Shown: in pieces, positions 16,116 to 26,405 of the stretch | How the letters are laid out: every line of letters starts with the position of its first letter | How positions within the stretch are numbered: position 1 is the first letter of the stretch | Assembly (NCBI RefSeq): GCF_901827185.1 | Contig: NZ_LR594671.1 | Coordinates: 992,001 to 1,056,000, forward strand | Source: Variovorax sp. PBL-E5 | GTDB lineage: Bacteria; Pseudomonadota; Gammaproteobacteria; Burkholderiales; Burkholderiaceae_C | Direction of reading: 5' to 3' | DNA length: 64,000 nt | Made by a program: the position numbers and the translations under genes | The notes under the pieces: generated by a model | Database searches by the model: none | Told to the model about the DNA's origin: nothing | Seen by the model: the letters and a program-made list of their open reading frames with translations, nothing else

Positions 16116-17266
16116 TCCGCAAGCCGCCAGTCGGCGTGGGATACGCGCACCATCACGCGCGCGCGCTTGTCCAGGCCGTTGTGGTCGGTGGGCGTGATGT
16201 GGTAGATGCCGTTGGTGCCCACGAGTCCGGCCGTGTTGTTCTCGAGCGCATCGCGCAGTGCGGCGCGGAACTCGGCCGTGCCGGGCCTGGCCTTCTTCAA
16301 TGCCACCGCGGACGCCTTGTCCAGCAGCAGGTAGCTGTCGTAGGCCCAGGTCGCGAAGGCGTTGACCGGCCCCGCGCCGTAGGCTTTGGTGTAGAGCGCG
16401 GAGAAGTCCTTCGATACCTTCTTCACCGGATCGCTGTCGGGCAGATCCTTGAACACCACCACCGGCCCGATCGGCGCCAGCGCGCCTTCGACGCGTGCGC
16501 CGCCGACGCGCAGGAAGTCGTCGTTGACCACGCCGTGCGTGTGGTAGATCGGTCCCTTGTAGCCGCGCTCGACCAGCGTCAGGTGCGGCAGCGCGGCCGG
16601 CGTGCCGGTGGCGCCGATCAGGATCGCATCGGGCTTGAGCGCCATGGTCTTGACCACCTGCGCCACCACCGAGCTGTCGGTGCGCTCGAAGCGCTCGTCG
16701 TTGAGCGGCTGGATGCCGTACTTGCCGCTCAGGGTCGCGAGGCTGTGCTGCACCTGGTCGCCCCAGGGCTGCGAGTAGCCGATGTAGCCGACCGTCTTGA
16801 TGCCCTTCTTCTTCATGTTCTCGAGCACCGCATCGATCATCAGGTCGGCCGACTGCGGCACCACGAAGACCCACGGGTGCTGGTTCGCGGGCACGTCCAT
16901 CGGTGCCGGCGACACCTGCGGCGTCCTGCTCTCCAGCGCGACCGACGCGAGGGCCAGCGCATTGGGCGTGTTGGAGGAGCCGATCAGCACGTCGACCTGG
17001 TCCGAGCTCACGAGCTTGCGCGCGTCCTTGAGTGCCAGGGTCGGGTCGGTGGCATCGTCCAGCACGATGTACTTCACGGGCTCGCCGCCCAGCTTGTCGG
17101 GCAGGAGCGCGATCATGTTCTTCTCGGGAATGCCCTGCGAGGACGCGGCGCCGGTCATGCTGAGCACCACGCCCACGGTGATCTCCGCATGGGCCCACGG
17201 CGCCAGGAGCAGCAGCGCGCAGGCGGCGCTGCACGTGAAGGGAAGGGGCAGGCGAAGACGTTTCAA
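16112..17266 (-). CDS. Branched-chain amino-acid-type ABC substrate-binding protein (orphan)
   Basis: A periplasmic binding protein of the Leu/Ile/Val (Peripla_BP_6) family with an N-terminal signal peptide ending at APWAHA, followed by EITVGVVLSMTGAAS. I prefer TTG 17266, because CGAGG lies 6 bases upstream and it gives a compact signal peptide (KRLRLPLPFTCSAACALLLL); ATGs at 17302 and 17323 would only lengthen the leader. No permease or ATPase gene is nearby, so it must borrow a transporter or serve as a sensor. It opens the operon with thiolase, CoA ligase and ABM protein, which suggests that it captures the acid that the operon degrades. The divergent LysR gene starts 130 bp away. Confidence 0.88.
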   Translation of the reverse strand: MKRLRLPLPFTCSAACALLLLAPWAHAEITVGVVLSMTGAASSQGIPEKNMIALLPDKLGGEPVKYIVLDDATDPTLALKDARKLVSSDQVDVLIGSSNTPNALALASVALESRTPQVSPAPMDVPANQHPWVFVVPQSADLMIDAVLENMKKKGIKTVGYIGYSQPWGDQVQHSLATLSGKYGIQPLNDERFERTDSSVVAQVVKTMALKPDAILIGATGTPAALPHLTLVERGYKGPIYHTHGVVNDDFLRVGGARVEGALAPIGPVVVFKDLPDSDPVKKVSKDFSALYTKAYGAGPVNAFATWAYDSYLLLDKASAVALKKARPGTAEFRAALRDALENNTAGLVGTNGIYHITPTDHNGLDKRARVMVRVSHADWRLAE

Positions 17267-17396
17267 GCGGAACCTCGAAGGATGGATGGATCGCCCCAGC
17301 ATAGGAGCCGCGGCCGCCGCCATCGACGGGCATGTTCAAAATGAATACGCATATAACCCCCGGGAAGGCGCAAGGAGCGTGCTGCAGAATGCGGCG

Positions 17397-18374
17397 ATGA
17401 CCCGCGAGACGAACGCCGACGCTCTCGACGCCCACGGCCCCTTGCCTTCGCTCGGCCATGTGCGCGCGCGGCTGCGCGTGCGCCACCTGGTGGTGATCGA
17501 GGCGCTGGCCCGGCGCAAGAACATCCGCCAGGCTGCCAGCGACCTGTTCGTGACCCAGCCCGCGGCCAGCAAGCTGCTGCAGGAGATCGAGTCCATCTTC
17601 GAGGCGCGGCTGTTCGAGCGCACCGCGCATGGCATCGAGATCACGCCCTACGGCGAGGTGCTGCTGCACTGGGCGCGCAAGGGCCTCGCCGACATGGACG
17701 CGGCGCATGCCGAGATCGCGGCCCTTCGCAACGGCTGGGAAGGGCGGGTGCGGGTCGGCGTCTTTCCGGTCGCCGGCACGGTGCTGGTGCCCGACGCCGC
17801 GACGCTGCTGCGCAAGCTGCGCCCGGGCATTCAGCTGAGCCTGCAGGAAGGGCTGGAAACCAGCCTGCTGCCCTTGCTGGATCAGGGGCAGCTCGATTGC
17901 GTGATCGGCCGCGCGACCTCGTCGCCCGGCTCGCGGCCCTTCACCTGCGAAATGCTGTTCGAGGAGCCGACGGTGATCGTCTGCGCCGTCGGCCATCCGC
18001 TGCTGCAGGACACCGACTGGACGCCGGCCCAGCTCGACCGCTTCGACTGGATCCTGCCGGCGCGCACCGGCCAGCTCTACACGCTGGTCGCCAGCGGCCT
18101 CGCGGCGCTGAAGGCCGCGGCACCGAGGGTGGCGGTCGAGACATCGTCGATCCTCACGCTGGTGGAAATCGTGCGGCAGACGCAGATGCTGTCCGCGATT
18201 CCGAGCGGCGTGGCGCGGCGCTTCGTGGACATCGGCCAGTTGCAGATCCTGCCGCTGACCCTGTCGGCGACGCTGCATCCGGTGTCCATCATGACCAGCC
18301 AGGGATCGCCCCTCCATCCGGCCACGGCCGCGTTCCTGAGCGCCGTGAAGACGGTCGCCGCGACGCGCGGGTGA
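17397..18374 (+). CDS. LysR-family regulator
   Basis: A 325-residue LysR regulator with the winged helix at about residues 28-90 (HLVVIEALARRKNIRQAASD, then VTQPAASKLLQEIE) and a GbpR/CbbR-like effector domain (VRVGVFPVAGTVLVPDA, LDCVIGRATSS). It starts at ATG 17397 and is divergent from the binding protein-thiolase-ligase operon, so it very probably regulates it. The intergenic region has an AT-rich core (17337-17356, with an ATGAATACGCAT dyad-like segment) where the two promoters would meet. The signal is probably the operon's acid substrate or its CoA ester. Confidence 0.92.
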   Translation: MTRETNADALDAHGPLPSLGHVRARLRVRHLVVIEALARRKNIRQAASDLFVTQPAASKLLQEIESIFEARLFERTAHGIEITPYGEVLLHWARKGLADMDAAHAEIAALRNGWEGRVRVGVFPVAGTVLVPDAATLLRKLRPGIQLSLQEGLETSLLPLLDQGQLDCVIGRATSSPGSRPFTCEMLFEEPTVIVCAVGHPLLQDTDWTPAQLDRFDWILPARTGQLYTLVASGLAALKAAAPRVAVETSSILTLVEIVRQTQMLSAIPSGVARRFVDIGQLQILPLTLSATLHPVSIMTSQGSPLHPATAAFLSAVKTVAATRG

Positions 18375-18417
18375 GGCCGGGCTTGTGCCAAGGCGGGGCG
18401 GCGATAGACTGTTCGCC

Positions 18418-18741
18418 ATGAAGACGCCTGTCCGGACGATCGTGATGGTGGCGCTGCTCCTCGCCGGCGCCGCCAGCAGGGCCAGCACCTGCGAGGACAT
18501 CAGCGCGCAGATCGACGCCAAGATCAAGGCCTCCGGCGTGGTCGGCTACACGCTCGCCACGGTCGACGCGGGCGCTCAGGTCGATGGCAAGGTCGTCGGT
18601 TCGTGCGATCTCGGCACCAGGAAGATCGTGTACGCGCGCAGCGATTCTTCCGCCACGACGCCGGCGCGCTCGCGCGACGAACCCATGCTGACCGAGTGCA
18701 AGGACGGCTCCGTGTCGATGGGCGGCAACTGCAGGAAGTGA
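18418..18741 (+). CDS. DUF1161 family secreted protein
   Basis: A 107-residue exported protein with a clear signal peptide (VRTIVMVALLLAGAASRAST). The mature part has the DUF1161 pattern: CEDISAQIDAKIKASGVVGY, then a short beta stretch and GSCDLGTRKIVYAR. Four cysteines (in TCED, GSCDLG, TECKDG and GNCRK) probably form two disulfides in the periplasm. DUF1161 proteins have no known function. It starts at ATG 18418, 43 bp after the LysR gene on the same strand. Confidence 0.8.
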   Translation: MKTPVRTIVMVALLLAGAASRASTCEDISAQIDAKIKASGVVGYTLATVDAGAQVDGKVVGSCDLGTRKIVYARSDSSATTPARSRDEPMLTECKDGSVSMGGNCRK

Positions 18742-18756
18742 TCGCGTAGCTTGCGC

Positions 18757-18790
18757 CTGCGCGGCCTGCGCGGCCTGCGCGGCCTGCGCG
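18757..18790 (+). repeat. 9-bp tandem repeat (CTGCGCGGC x 3.8)
   Basis: Three perfect copies of CTGCGCGGC (18757-18783) plus a partial fourth, just downstream of the DUF1161 stop. Being GC-rich and self-complementary in part, it may be a slippage tract. No gene spans it. Confidence 0.85.
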
Positions 18791-19020
18791 ATGCAAGCTC
18801 TCACTTATTCCAGCGTACAGCCTATGGCCTGCCCTGGCCTTGCCGGCGCCGCGCCGTCTCCGTTCGGCTAGTGCTTCCGGTGAATGTTTTCGCCGGCGCA
18901 GCGCCGTAGAGTCAAGGCTCGGACTGGGGGTCTGACCTGATGATCGCAATGTGGGTTCTTGTCGTGGGATGGATGACCTGGCGCAGAGGTGGGCAGCCGG
19001 TCCGGTGAGCCCTTGATTCG

Positions 19021-20841
19021 ATGAACCCCGCCTTCGCGCTCGACATACCCACCGTGCCCGGTCCGGCGGCGCAGGTCGACGACTACCTGTCGCTGGCGCT
19101 GGATTGGGCCGACAGCGTGCGGGACACCGCACACACCCTGCCCGAGGGCATGCGGCTGCTCGACTACGAGATCATCGGACCGGTCGGCGAGGGCGGCTTC
19201 GGCATCGTCTACCTGGCCTGGGACCATGCGCTCCAGCAGCACGTGGCGATCAAGGAATACCTGCCGGCGGTGCTCGCCTCGCGTGCCAGCGTCTCGTCGG
19301 CGGTGGTGGTCAAGTCGCAGCGCCACATGGACAACTTCCGCATCGGGCTGCGCAGCTTCGTCAACGAGGCACGCATCCTGGCGCGCTTCGATCATCCGTC
19401 GCTGGTGCGGGTGCTGCACTTCTGGGAAGGCAACGGCACGGCCTACATGGCGATGCCGTATTACGAGGGCCCGACGCTCGCACGCGCGCTGGCCGAACTC
19501 GGCCGGCCGCCCGAGGAAGCCGAACTGCTCGAATGGCTGCGCCCGTTGCTGGATGCGCTCGGCGCCATGCATGCGCAGAGTTGCTTTCACCGCGACATCG
19601 CGCCCGACAATATCCTGCTCACGGACCATGGTCCGGTGCTGCTGGACTTCGGCGCAGCGCGTCGTGTGATCGACGGCCTGGGAAACTCGCCGACGGTGGT
19701 GTTCAAGCCCGGCTTCGCGCCGATCGAGCAGTACGGCGAAGTCGCTTCGATGACGCAGGGCGCATGGACCGACGTGTACGCGCTGGCCGGCGTGGTGTAC
19801 GCGGCGATCACCGGGCAGCCGCCGACACCGTCGATCGAACGCCTGATGGACGACCGGCTGCAGCCGCTGTCCGAACTCGCGCGCGGCCGCTACAGCGACC
19901 ATTTTCTGGCGGCTGTCGATGCCGCGCTCTCGCTGCATCCGCGCAACCGGCCTCAAAGCGCGGCCGAGTTCCTGGCGCGGCTGAGCTGTGCGCAGCGGCT
20001 CGAGGACCTGGACCTCGTGCGCGCGCTGCGTGGACTCGATGCGCAGGAGCGCGCAGCGCCGCCGGCCGCGACGAACAGCGCGACCATCGAGGCGGCCCGA
20101 CCCACCGAGACCTGCGAACCTGAGCTGCCTCAGTGTCAGGTCGAGGTGGCCGATGGCCCGATGCCGCAGACCGAGCCGCCGGCGCCGCGTGTCGAGCCCT
20201 GGGTGTTCGCCGCCATGACGCGCCGCACGGTGCCGCGCGTGGCGCGGCGGCGCTTCGGCGGCCCGACCAAACTCGCTGCGCTCGCCGTGGCGGCCGTGGT
20301 GCTGGCGGGCGCTTTCGTCGTGAGCCATCAGCGGACCGGCGCCCCGGTGCTCGCGGCGCCTGCGGCGACATCGCTCGCATCCGTGCCGGTGCCCGCGGCG
20401 GCCGTGCCCGTGCCGGAACCGACGCCGCAGCCGGTCGAAGCTGCGCCGGCGCCCGAGACCGCAAGGCTCGAGCCCACCACGCCGCCAGTGCCCGAACGCC
20501 ACGAAGCACCGCGAAGCCCGATCGTTGAACAGCCATCCCTGCGCTTCGACACACCGGATGCCAGACCGGCCGCCGAGCCCTCGCCCGCGCAGGCCGCCGC
20601 GCCAGCAGCCGTCGAGCCGCTTCGAAAGGCCATGCCGCGTGCGCCCGTCGGCGCCGCGCGCGCGACCCGGCGCGAAGTGCGCGCCCCGGCGAGCGAAGCC
20701 ATCGCGCCGCCGGCCACGGTCCCCGCGGCAGTGCCCGACATCGCGCAGGCCCGCGCCCGCTGTACCGAGATGCTTCAACGCGCTTCGCTCGAAGCCCTGG
20801 CGCCCGGCGAGGCCGCTTTCCTGAGAAAGGAGTGCGAATGA
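19021..20841 (+). CDS. Membrane-anchored serine/threonine protein kinase
   Basis: A 606-residue Hanks-type kinase. Visible motifs are the glycine loop GEGGFG (56-61), the ATP lysine K78 in VAIKEY, the helix-C glutamate E116, the catalytic loop HRDIAPDN (190-197) and DFG (209-211). The usual HRDxK lysine is replaced by alanine, a variant I know from many proteobacterial kinases of this group. A single membrane segment (AALAVAAVVLAGAFVVSH) lies near 417-436, followed by a long Ala/Pro-rich periplasmic tail ending in a small Cys-containing helical segment. The stop overlaps the next gene's ATG, so it is co-translated with the OmpA-like lipoprotein. Confidence 0.92.
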   Translation: MNPAFALDIPTVPGPAAQVDDYLSLALDWADSVRDTAHTLPEGMRLLDYEIIGPVGEGGFGIVYLAWDHALQQHVAIKEYLPAVLASRASVSSAVVVKSQRHMDNFRIGLRSFVNEARILARFDHPSLVRVLHFWEGNGTAYMAMPYYEGPTLARALAELGRPPEEAELLEWLRPLLDALGAMHAQSCFHRDIAPDNILLTDHGPVLLDFGAARRVIDGLGNSPTVVFKPGFAPIEQYGEVASMTQGAWTDVYALAGVVYAAITGQPPTPSIERLMDDRLQPLSELARGRYSDHFLAAVDAALSLHPRNRPQSAAEFLARLSCAQRLEDLDLVRALRGLDAQERAAPPAATNSATIEAARPTETCEPELPQCQVEVADGPMPQTEPPAPRVEPWVFAAMTRRTVPRVARRRFGGPTKLAALAVAAVVLAGAFVVSHQRTGAPVLAAPAATSLASVPVPAAAVPVPEPTPQPVEAAPAPETARLEPTTPPVPERHEAPRSPIVEQPSLRFDTPDARPAAEPSPAQAAAPAAVEPLRKAMPRAPVGAARATRREVRAPASEAIAPPATVPAAVPDIAQARARCTEMLQRASLEALAPGEAAFLRKECE

Positions 20842-22076
20842 TGACCACCGCCTTCGCTCGCGGGCTGCATGCCCTGTCCTTGTCCGGCGCCGTGCTGCTC
20901 GCGCTCGGTCTGGCCGGCTGCGCCGCGCCGCCGGCACCGTCCTCCACGGCCGCGCTGCCCTTCGAGCAGGCCGTCGCGCAGGCCACCGACGAGCTCCTGA
21001 TGCAGACGCAGAAAGGGCCGGCCCTGCTCGCCAGGCTCGGCGCCCGGCGCGGCGTGGTGCTCGATCCGATGATCGATGCCGACGGCGCGCAGCAGACCGT
21101 GGCGACACAACGGCTGCAGGACCAGGTCGGCGAGCGCATCCAGGCAAAGCACGATGCCTTCGAGATGCTGCCGTTCCGGAGCGCGAACCTGGGCAAGGCC
21201 CGCTACCTGCTCACCGGCACGATGAAGCGCCTTTCGACCGACGAGCCGCACAGCCCGTTGAAGATCGAGCTGGCACTGACCGAACTGGGCAGCGGCATCG
21301 TGGCCGCGCATGCCGCTGCCGTGGCGCGCGACGAGGGACTCGACGCCACGCCGCTGCGCTACGACCAGGACACGCCGGTGCCCAACAAGGATCCGGTGAT
21401 CGAGAGCTACATACGCACCACCGCCACGCCGACCGGCCAGCACGCCGATCCGTACTACCTGGCCCACATCGCGGCGGCACCCGCGATCCAGGAGGCCACC
21501 ACGCTCTACAACGCCGGCCGCTACGAGGACGCGCTGGCGCAGTACAGCGGCGCGGGCGAAACGCCGGCCGGCGAACAGCAGCTGCGCGTGCTCAACGGCA
21601 TCTATCTGAGCTCGACGAAGCTGGGCCGCACGTCCGACGCCGAGCAGGCCTTCGGCAGGATCGTCGCCTACGGCATCGCCAATCAGCAGCTCAAGGTCAA
21701 GTTCCTGTTCAGTCCGGGCAGCACCGAGTTCTGGCCCGAGCCGAAGATCAGCGGCCCCTACGCCATGTGGCTGCGCGAGATCGCCAGGCGCAGCACCGAG
21801 GTCAGGGTCTGCATGGATGTCGTCGGCCACACCAGCCATACCGGCTCGGTCGCGTACAACGATTCGCTCTCGCTGCAGCGCGCGCGCTACATCCGCCAGC
21901 GGCTGATCGGCGAATCCACCGCGCTGAACGCGCGCATCACCTTCAGTGGCAAGGGCTTCCGCGAGAACATCATCGGCAGCGGCACGGACGATGCCGTCGA
22001 CGCACTCGATCGCCGCGTCGAGTTCAGGATCGTGGACTGCGCCGAGCGCCCCGGCGGCGTCGCGAACGCCGGGTAA
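20838..22076 (+). CDS. OmpA-family lipoprotein
   Basis: A 412-residue outer-membrane lipoprotein. The signal peptide ends in the lipobox LAGC. A central domain (residues ~40-240) includes a TPR-like pair (EATTLYNAGRYEDALAQYSG). The C-terminal OmpA/Pal peptidoglycan-binding domain has VVGHTSHTGSVAYND, LSLQRARYIRQRLIGE and DALDRRVEFRIV. The ATG at 20838 overlaps the kinase stop by 4 bp, with AAAGGAG just upstream. The pair suggests that the kinase senses or controls an envelope function. A link to type VI secretion is conceivable, but no T6SS gene is present. Confidence 0.88.
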   Translation: MMTTAFARGLHALSLSGAVLLALGLAGCAAPPAPSSTAALPFEQAVAQATDELLMQTQKGPALLARLGARRGVVLDPMIDADGAQQTVATQRLQDQVGERIQAKHDAFEMLPFRSANLGKARYLLTGTMKRLSTDEPHSPLKIELALTELGSGIVAAHAAAVARDEGLDATPLRYDQDTPVPNKDPVIESYIRTTATPTGQHADPYYLAHIAAAPAIQEATTLYNAGRYEDALAQYSGAGETPAGEQQLRVLNGIYLSSTKLGRTSDAEQAFGRIVAYGIANQQLKVKFLFSPGSTEFWPEPKISGPYAMWLREIARRSTEVRVCMDVVGHTSHTGSVAYNDSLSLQRARYIRQRLIGESTALNARITFSGKGFRENIIGSGTDDAVDALDRRVEFRIVDCAERPGGVANAG

Positions 22077-22206
22077 GACCCGGCGCAGCGCATGGGAGGA
22101 CACTGATACACTGCCGCCGCCGAGCGAGCGACGGTAGCCTACTCTCCGAGTTGCGTCAGGGGCGCTTGCAAGCGGTCCCACCACAACGACAAGCCGGAGA
22201 CAAGCC

Positions 22207-23235
22207 ATGAGCATCCCATCGGTCCTTTCGACACGCAACACCGTCCTCGCACTGGCGGCCTTCACGGCGCTGGCCGGCGCGGCCCGGGCCGACGTGCTCG
22301 ACGACGTCAAGGCGCACGGCGTCGTCAAGTGCGGCGTGACGCAGGCCGCACCCGGCTTCTCGGCCGAGGACAACACCGGCACCCGCAAGGGCTTCGACAT
22401 CGACCTGTGCAAGGCCATCGCCGCCTCCACGCTGGGCGACGAGACCAAGATCCAGCTGGTCCCGATGGACCTGAAGACCGCCTTCGCGGGCCTGCCCACC
22501 GGCGCGGTCGACGTGCTCACGCACCGCTTCACCTGGACCCAGAGCCGCGACGTCAGCGGCCTGAAGTTCCCGAAGGTCATGTTCTTCGACGGCCAGGGCT
22601 TCGCCGTGACCACCAAGTCGAAGGCCAACAAGGTGGCCGACCTCAACAACGCCACGATCTGCACCGCGCAGGGCAGCACGTCGGAACTCATCGTGGCCGA
22701 CTACTTCCGCGCCCACAAGCTCAAGTACAAGATCGTCACCTTCGCCTCGCAGGAGCAGGCCTGGGATGCGTTCGTGAGCAAGCGCTGCGACGCCGCCATC
22801 AACGACCGCTCGGGCCTCGCTGCGCGCCTGGCCGCGCTGCCCAACCGCGACGAGTTCAAGGTGCTGACCGAGACCGTGTCCAACGAGCCCATCGGCCCGA
22901 TCGTGGCCCAGGGCCAGCCGCGCTGGGAAGCCGTGGTGCGCTTCACGCTGAACGCGCTGGTGGCGGCGGAGGAGCTGGGCGTGACGCAGGCCAACGTCGA
23001 CGAGCAGCGCAGCTCGCAGAGCCCCGACGTGCAGCGCCTGCTCGGCGTCACGGGCGACTTCGGCACCAAGCTCGGCCTCGGCAATGACTGGGCCTACAAG
23101 GCGATCAAGGCGGTGGGCAACTACGGCGACGTCTGGGACCGCAACGTCGGCCCCAAGACGCCGCTGCGGCTGGAGCGCGGACGCAATGCGCTGATCGCCA
23201 ATGGCGGCCTCATGATGTCGATTCCGGTCCGTTGA
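22207..23235 (+). CDS. aapJ: General L-amino-acid ABC transporter, substrate-binding protein
   Basis: A 342-residue periplasmic binding protein of the polar-amino-acid family (SBP type 3), in the AapJ/BztA subgroup that has unusually long proteins. After a signal peptide ending GAARA, the mature part has VKCGVTQAAPGFSAEDN, KGFDIDLCKAIAAST, the DVLTHRFTWTQSRD strand and late NEPIGPIVAQGQPRW. It begins the operon AapJ-Q-M-P, with an RBS-like GGAGA at 22196-22200. The substrate may be broader or different from plain amino acids, given the enzymes encoded downstream. Confidence 0.9.
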   Translation: MSIPSVLSTRNTVLALAAFTALAGAARADVLDDVKAHGVVKCGVTQAAPGFSAEDNTGTRKGFDIDLCKAIAASTLGDETKIQLVPMDLKTAFAGLPTGAVDVLTHRFTWTQSRDVSGLKFPKVMFFDGQGFAVTTKSKANKVADLNNATICTAQGSTSELIVADYFRAHKLKYKIVTFASQEQAWDAFVSKRCDAAINDRSGLAARLAALPNRDEFKVLTETVSNEPIGPIVAQGQPRWEAVVRFTLNALVAAEELGVTQANVDEQRSSQSPDVQRLLGVTGDFGTKLGLGNDWAYKAIKAVGNYGDVWDRNVGPKTPLRLERGRNALIANGGLMMSIPVR

Positions 23236-23283
23236 TCGTCCGGGGCCGGCCGCTGCCGCGGTGGCCGCGCCCCTGCTTCCCGC

Positions 23284-24456
23284 ATGACGGCACATCCCCG
23301 CCCCAGGCTCTCGCGCGCCGTTCTGCTGGAACGGCTGCCGGGCTATGTCGGGCAGCTCGTGCTGCTCGGGGCCGTGGCCTGGCTGCTGTGGCGCGGCTTC
23401 TCCAACTTCGTCGTCAACGCGCACGCGCACGGCGTGTCGATGGGCTATGGCTTCCTGCGCGGCGAGGCGGGCTTCGAGATCGCGCAGGCGATGGTCCCTT
23501 TCGGGCCGGCATCGAGCTACTGGGACGCGATCGTCGTCGCCACGCTCAACACGCTGCTGGTGGTCGCGCTCGCCAGCGTGCTCGGCACCCTGATCGCGCT
23601 GCTCGTCGCCTTCGGCCGGCTGAGCGCGCATCCGCTGATCCGCGGCGCATCGACGGCCTATGTCGAGCTCTTTCGCAACATCCCGCTCTTGCTGCAGATC
23701 TTCTTCTGGTACTTCTCCGCCATCGCACTGCTGCCGGGCGTGGGCGACAGCTTCGAGCTCGGCGCCGTGCTGCTGAACAACCGCGGCCTCTTCCTGCCGC
23801 GCTTGCTGATGACCGGCGCCGCGGTCTGGAGCGTCGTGGCGGCGGTCGTGGTTTTCGCCGTGCTGTTCATTGCGCTGCGGCGCGTGCGCAGGGCGCGCGG
23901 GGCGGCCGGTACTGGCACGCTCGCGTTGAGCGCCGTGCTGCTGCTCGCGCTGTGCCTTGCGCCGCTGGCGCTGATGCATGCGCAGTTCGCCCTCGACCGA
24001 CCGGGCGCCGAAGGCTTCAACGTCAGCGGCGGCTTCGCGCTGCTGCCCGAGCTGATCGCGCTGACGCTCGGCCTGTCGATCTACAACAGCACCTTCCTGG
24101 CCGAGATCTTTCGCGCCGGCATCCTGTCGGTGCCGCGCGGCCAGACCGAGGCCGCGGCCACCGTCGGACTGACCGGCGTGCGCGCGGCCGTGCTGGTCGT
24201 GCTGCCGCAGGCCCTGCGGCTGGCGCTGCCGCCGGCGGCGGGGCAGTACCAGACGCTGGCCAAGGCGTCCTCGCTGGCGGCCGCCATCGGCTATCCGGAC
24301 ATCATGCAGATCGTCGGCGGCACGGTGCTGAGCCAGACCGGCCAGGCGCTGGAGGCGATGGCACTGGTCGTGCTGCTGTACGCGGCGATCAACCTGGTCA
24401 TCGCGCTGGTGGTGAACCTGGCGAATCGGCGCCTGCTCCGGTCGCAAGGGCGTTGA
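23284..24456 (+). CDS. aapQ: Amino-acid ABC transporter permease, AapQ type
   Basis: A 390-residue inner-membrane permease with the characteristic long insertion between the first membrane segments that marks AapQ/BztB. The HisM-type signature is in the C-terminal half (AEIFRAGILSVPRGQTEAAA, i.e. the EAA loop contacting the ATPase) and is followed by ALRLALPPAAGQYQTLAKAS. About eight hydrophobic segments are visible. It forms a heterodimer with the next permease; the genes are adjacent (one base apart). Confidence 0.9.
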   Translation: MTAHPRPRLSRAVLLERLPGYVGQLVLLGAVAWLLWRGFSNFVVNAHAHGVSMGYGFLRGEAGFEIAQAMVPFGPASSYWDAIVVATLNTLLVVALASVLGTLIALLVAFGRLSAHPLIRGASTAYVELFRNIPLLLQIFFWYFSAIALLPGVGDSFELGAVLLNNRGLFLPRLLMTGAAVWSVVAAVVVFAVLFIALRRVRRARGAAGTGTLALSAVLLLALCLAPLALMHAQFALDRPGAEGFNVSGGFALLPELIALTLGLSIYNSTFLAEIFRAGILSVPRGQTEAAATVGLTGVRAAVLVVLPQALRLALPPAAGQYQTLAKASSLAAAIGYPDIMQIVGGTVLSQTGQALEAMALVVLLYAAINLVIALVVNLANRRLLRSQGR

Positions 24457-24457
24457 G

Positions 24458-25555
24458 ATGACTTCCTTCGTCCGCACCACGCTGATCGATCCCCGGCCCG
24501 CGCCCGTCGCCGTGGTGCCCACGCTCACGCGCTGGCGCCGGACCTGGTTCCCGAGCGTGGCGATGGGCCTCCTGTCCTTGCTGCTGCTGGCGCTGCTCGT
24601 CGTCGCCGGCTGGCGCTTCTTCGGCTGGGCGCTGGTGCGCGCGCACTGGCTCGGCGTGTCGAGCAGCGCCTGCCCGGGCGACGACGGCGCCTGCTGGGCC
24701 TTCATCATCGCGCGCTGGAAGCCCTGGCTGGTCGGCGACTATCCCTCGGACCAGCTGTGGCGCGCATGGACCTGCTTCGCGGTGTTCGCGCTGTTCTGGG
24801 GCTGGGCGGTGCGGCGCGCGCACGGCGCCAGCCAGCAGCGCGTGCTGCTGGGCTTCGTGCTGCTGCCGGTGTTCTTCTTCCTGCTGCTGCTCGGCAGCGG
24901 CGTGCTGCCCTTCGTGCCGCCGACGCGCTGGGGCGGGCTGCTGCTGACGCTGGTCGCCACGCTCGCGACCTTCGCCACCGCCCTGCCGCTGGGTCTCTTG
25001 CTCGCGCTCGGGCGCCGCTCGCGGCTGCCGATCGTGCGCTGGCTGTGCACCGCCTTCGTCGAGGGCATGCGCGCGGTGCCGCTGCTGGTCGTGCTCTTCA
25101 TCGCCGCCACGCTGCTGCCGATGTTCCTGCCGGCCGGCCTGAACGTCGACCTGTTCACGCGCGCGGTCGTGGCCTTCGCGCTCTTCAACGCGGCGATGGC
25201 GGCCGAGGTCTTCCGCGGCGGGCTGCAGACCATCGGCCGCGGCCAGCGCGAGGCCGCGACCACCGTCGGCCTGAGCGAACTCGCCGCGCTGGCCCTGGTC
25301 GTGCTGCCGCAGGCCGTGACCGCGGTGGTGCCGGCGCTGGTGAACATCATGATCTCGGTGGTCAAGGAGACGACGCTGCTCTCGGTGATCGGCGTCAACG
25401 ACCTGCTGGGCGCGGTGGAAAGCGGCGCCAAGTCACCGGAGTGGAACGGCGAATCCAATATCCTGACATCCGGCCATGTCTTCCTCGCGCTGGCCTACTT
25501 CATCATCTGCTGGGGGCTGTCGCGCTACAGCCGCCGGCTCGAAGCCCGGCGTTGA
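24458..25555 (+). CDS. aapM: Amino-acid ABC transporter permease, AapM type
   Basis: A 365-residue permease, the second of the AapQ/AapM pair. An N-terminal cytoplasmic/first-segment region ([19 protein letters not shown]) is followed by a long loop with a CPGDDGACW motif. The transport core has [15 protein letters not shown], the EAA loop [19 protein letters not shown], and the terminal [20 protein letters not shown]. It starts at ATG 24458 directly after aapQ, and the ATPase gene follows 19 bp after its stop. Confidence 0.9.
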   Translation: MTSFVRTTLIDPRPAPVAVVPTLTRWRRTWFPSVAMGLLSLLLLALLVVAGWRFFGWALVRAHWLGVSSSACPGDDGACWAFIIARWKPWLVGDYPSDQLWRAWTCFAVFALFWGWAVRRAHGASQQRVLLGFVLLPVFFFLLLLGSGVLPFVPPTRWGGLLLTLVATLATFATALPLGLLLALGRRSRLPIVRWLCTAFVEGMRAVPLLVVLFIAATLLPMFLPAGLNVDLFTRAVVAFALFNAAMAAEVFRGGLQTIGRGQREAATTVGLSELAALALVVLPQAVTAVVPALVNIMISVVKETTLLSVIGVNDLLGAVESGAKSPEWNGESNILTSGHVFLALAYFIICWGLSRYSRRLEARR

Positions 25556-25574
25556 CCCACCTGAATCCCCCCCG

Positions 25575-26351
<777 letters not shown>

Positions 26352-26405
26352 CCCGCCTCTTTCCCACGGCGACAAAAAAGCGCCACACCCCAGGAGACCT
26401 GATTC

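Noticed and set aside
14907..18527. A very long open frame (about 1200 codons) on the minus strand spanning thiolase, binding protein and LysR regions
   Set aside because: Only the part from ATG 16115 has protein homology (thiolase); the remainder is out-of-frame GC-rich sequence over two well-supported genes.
18757..18790. GC-rich tandem repeat as a possible regulatory array or origin iteron
   Set aside because: Only about four copies, no AT-rich region and no replication gene nearby; simple slippage is sufficient.
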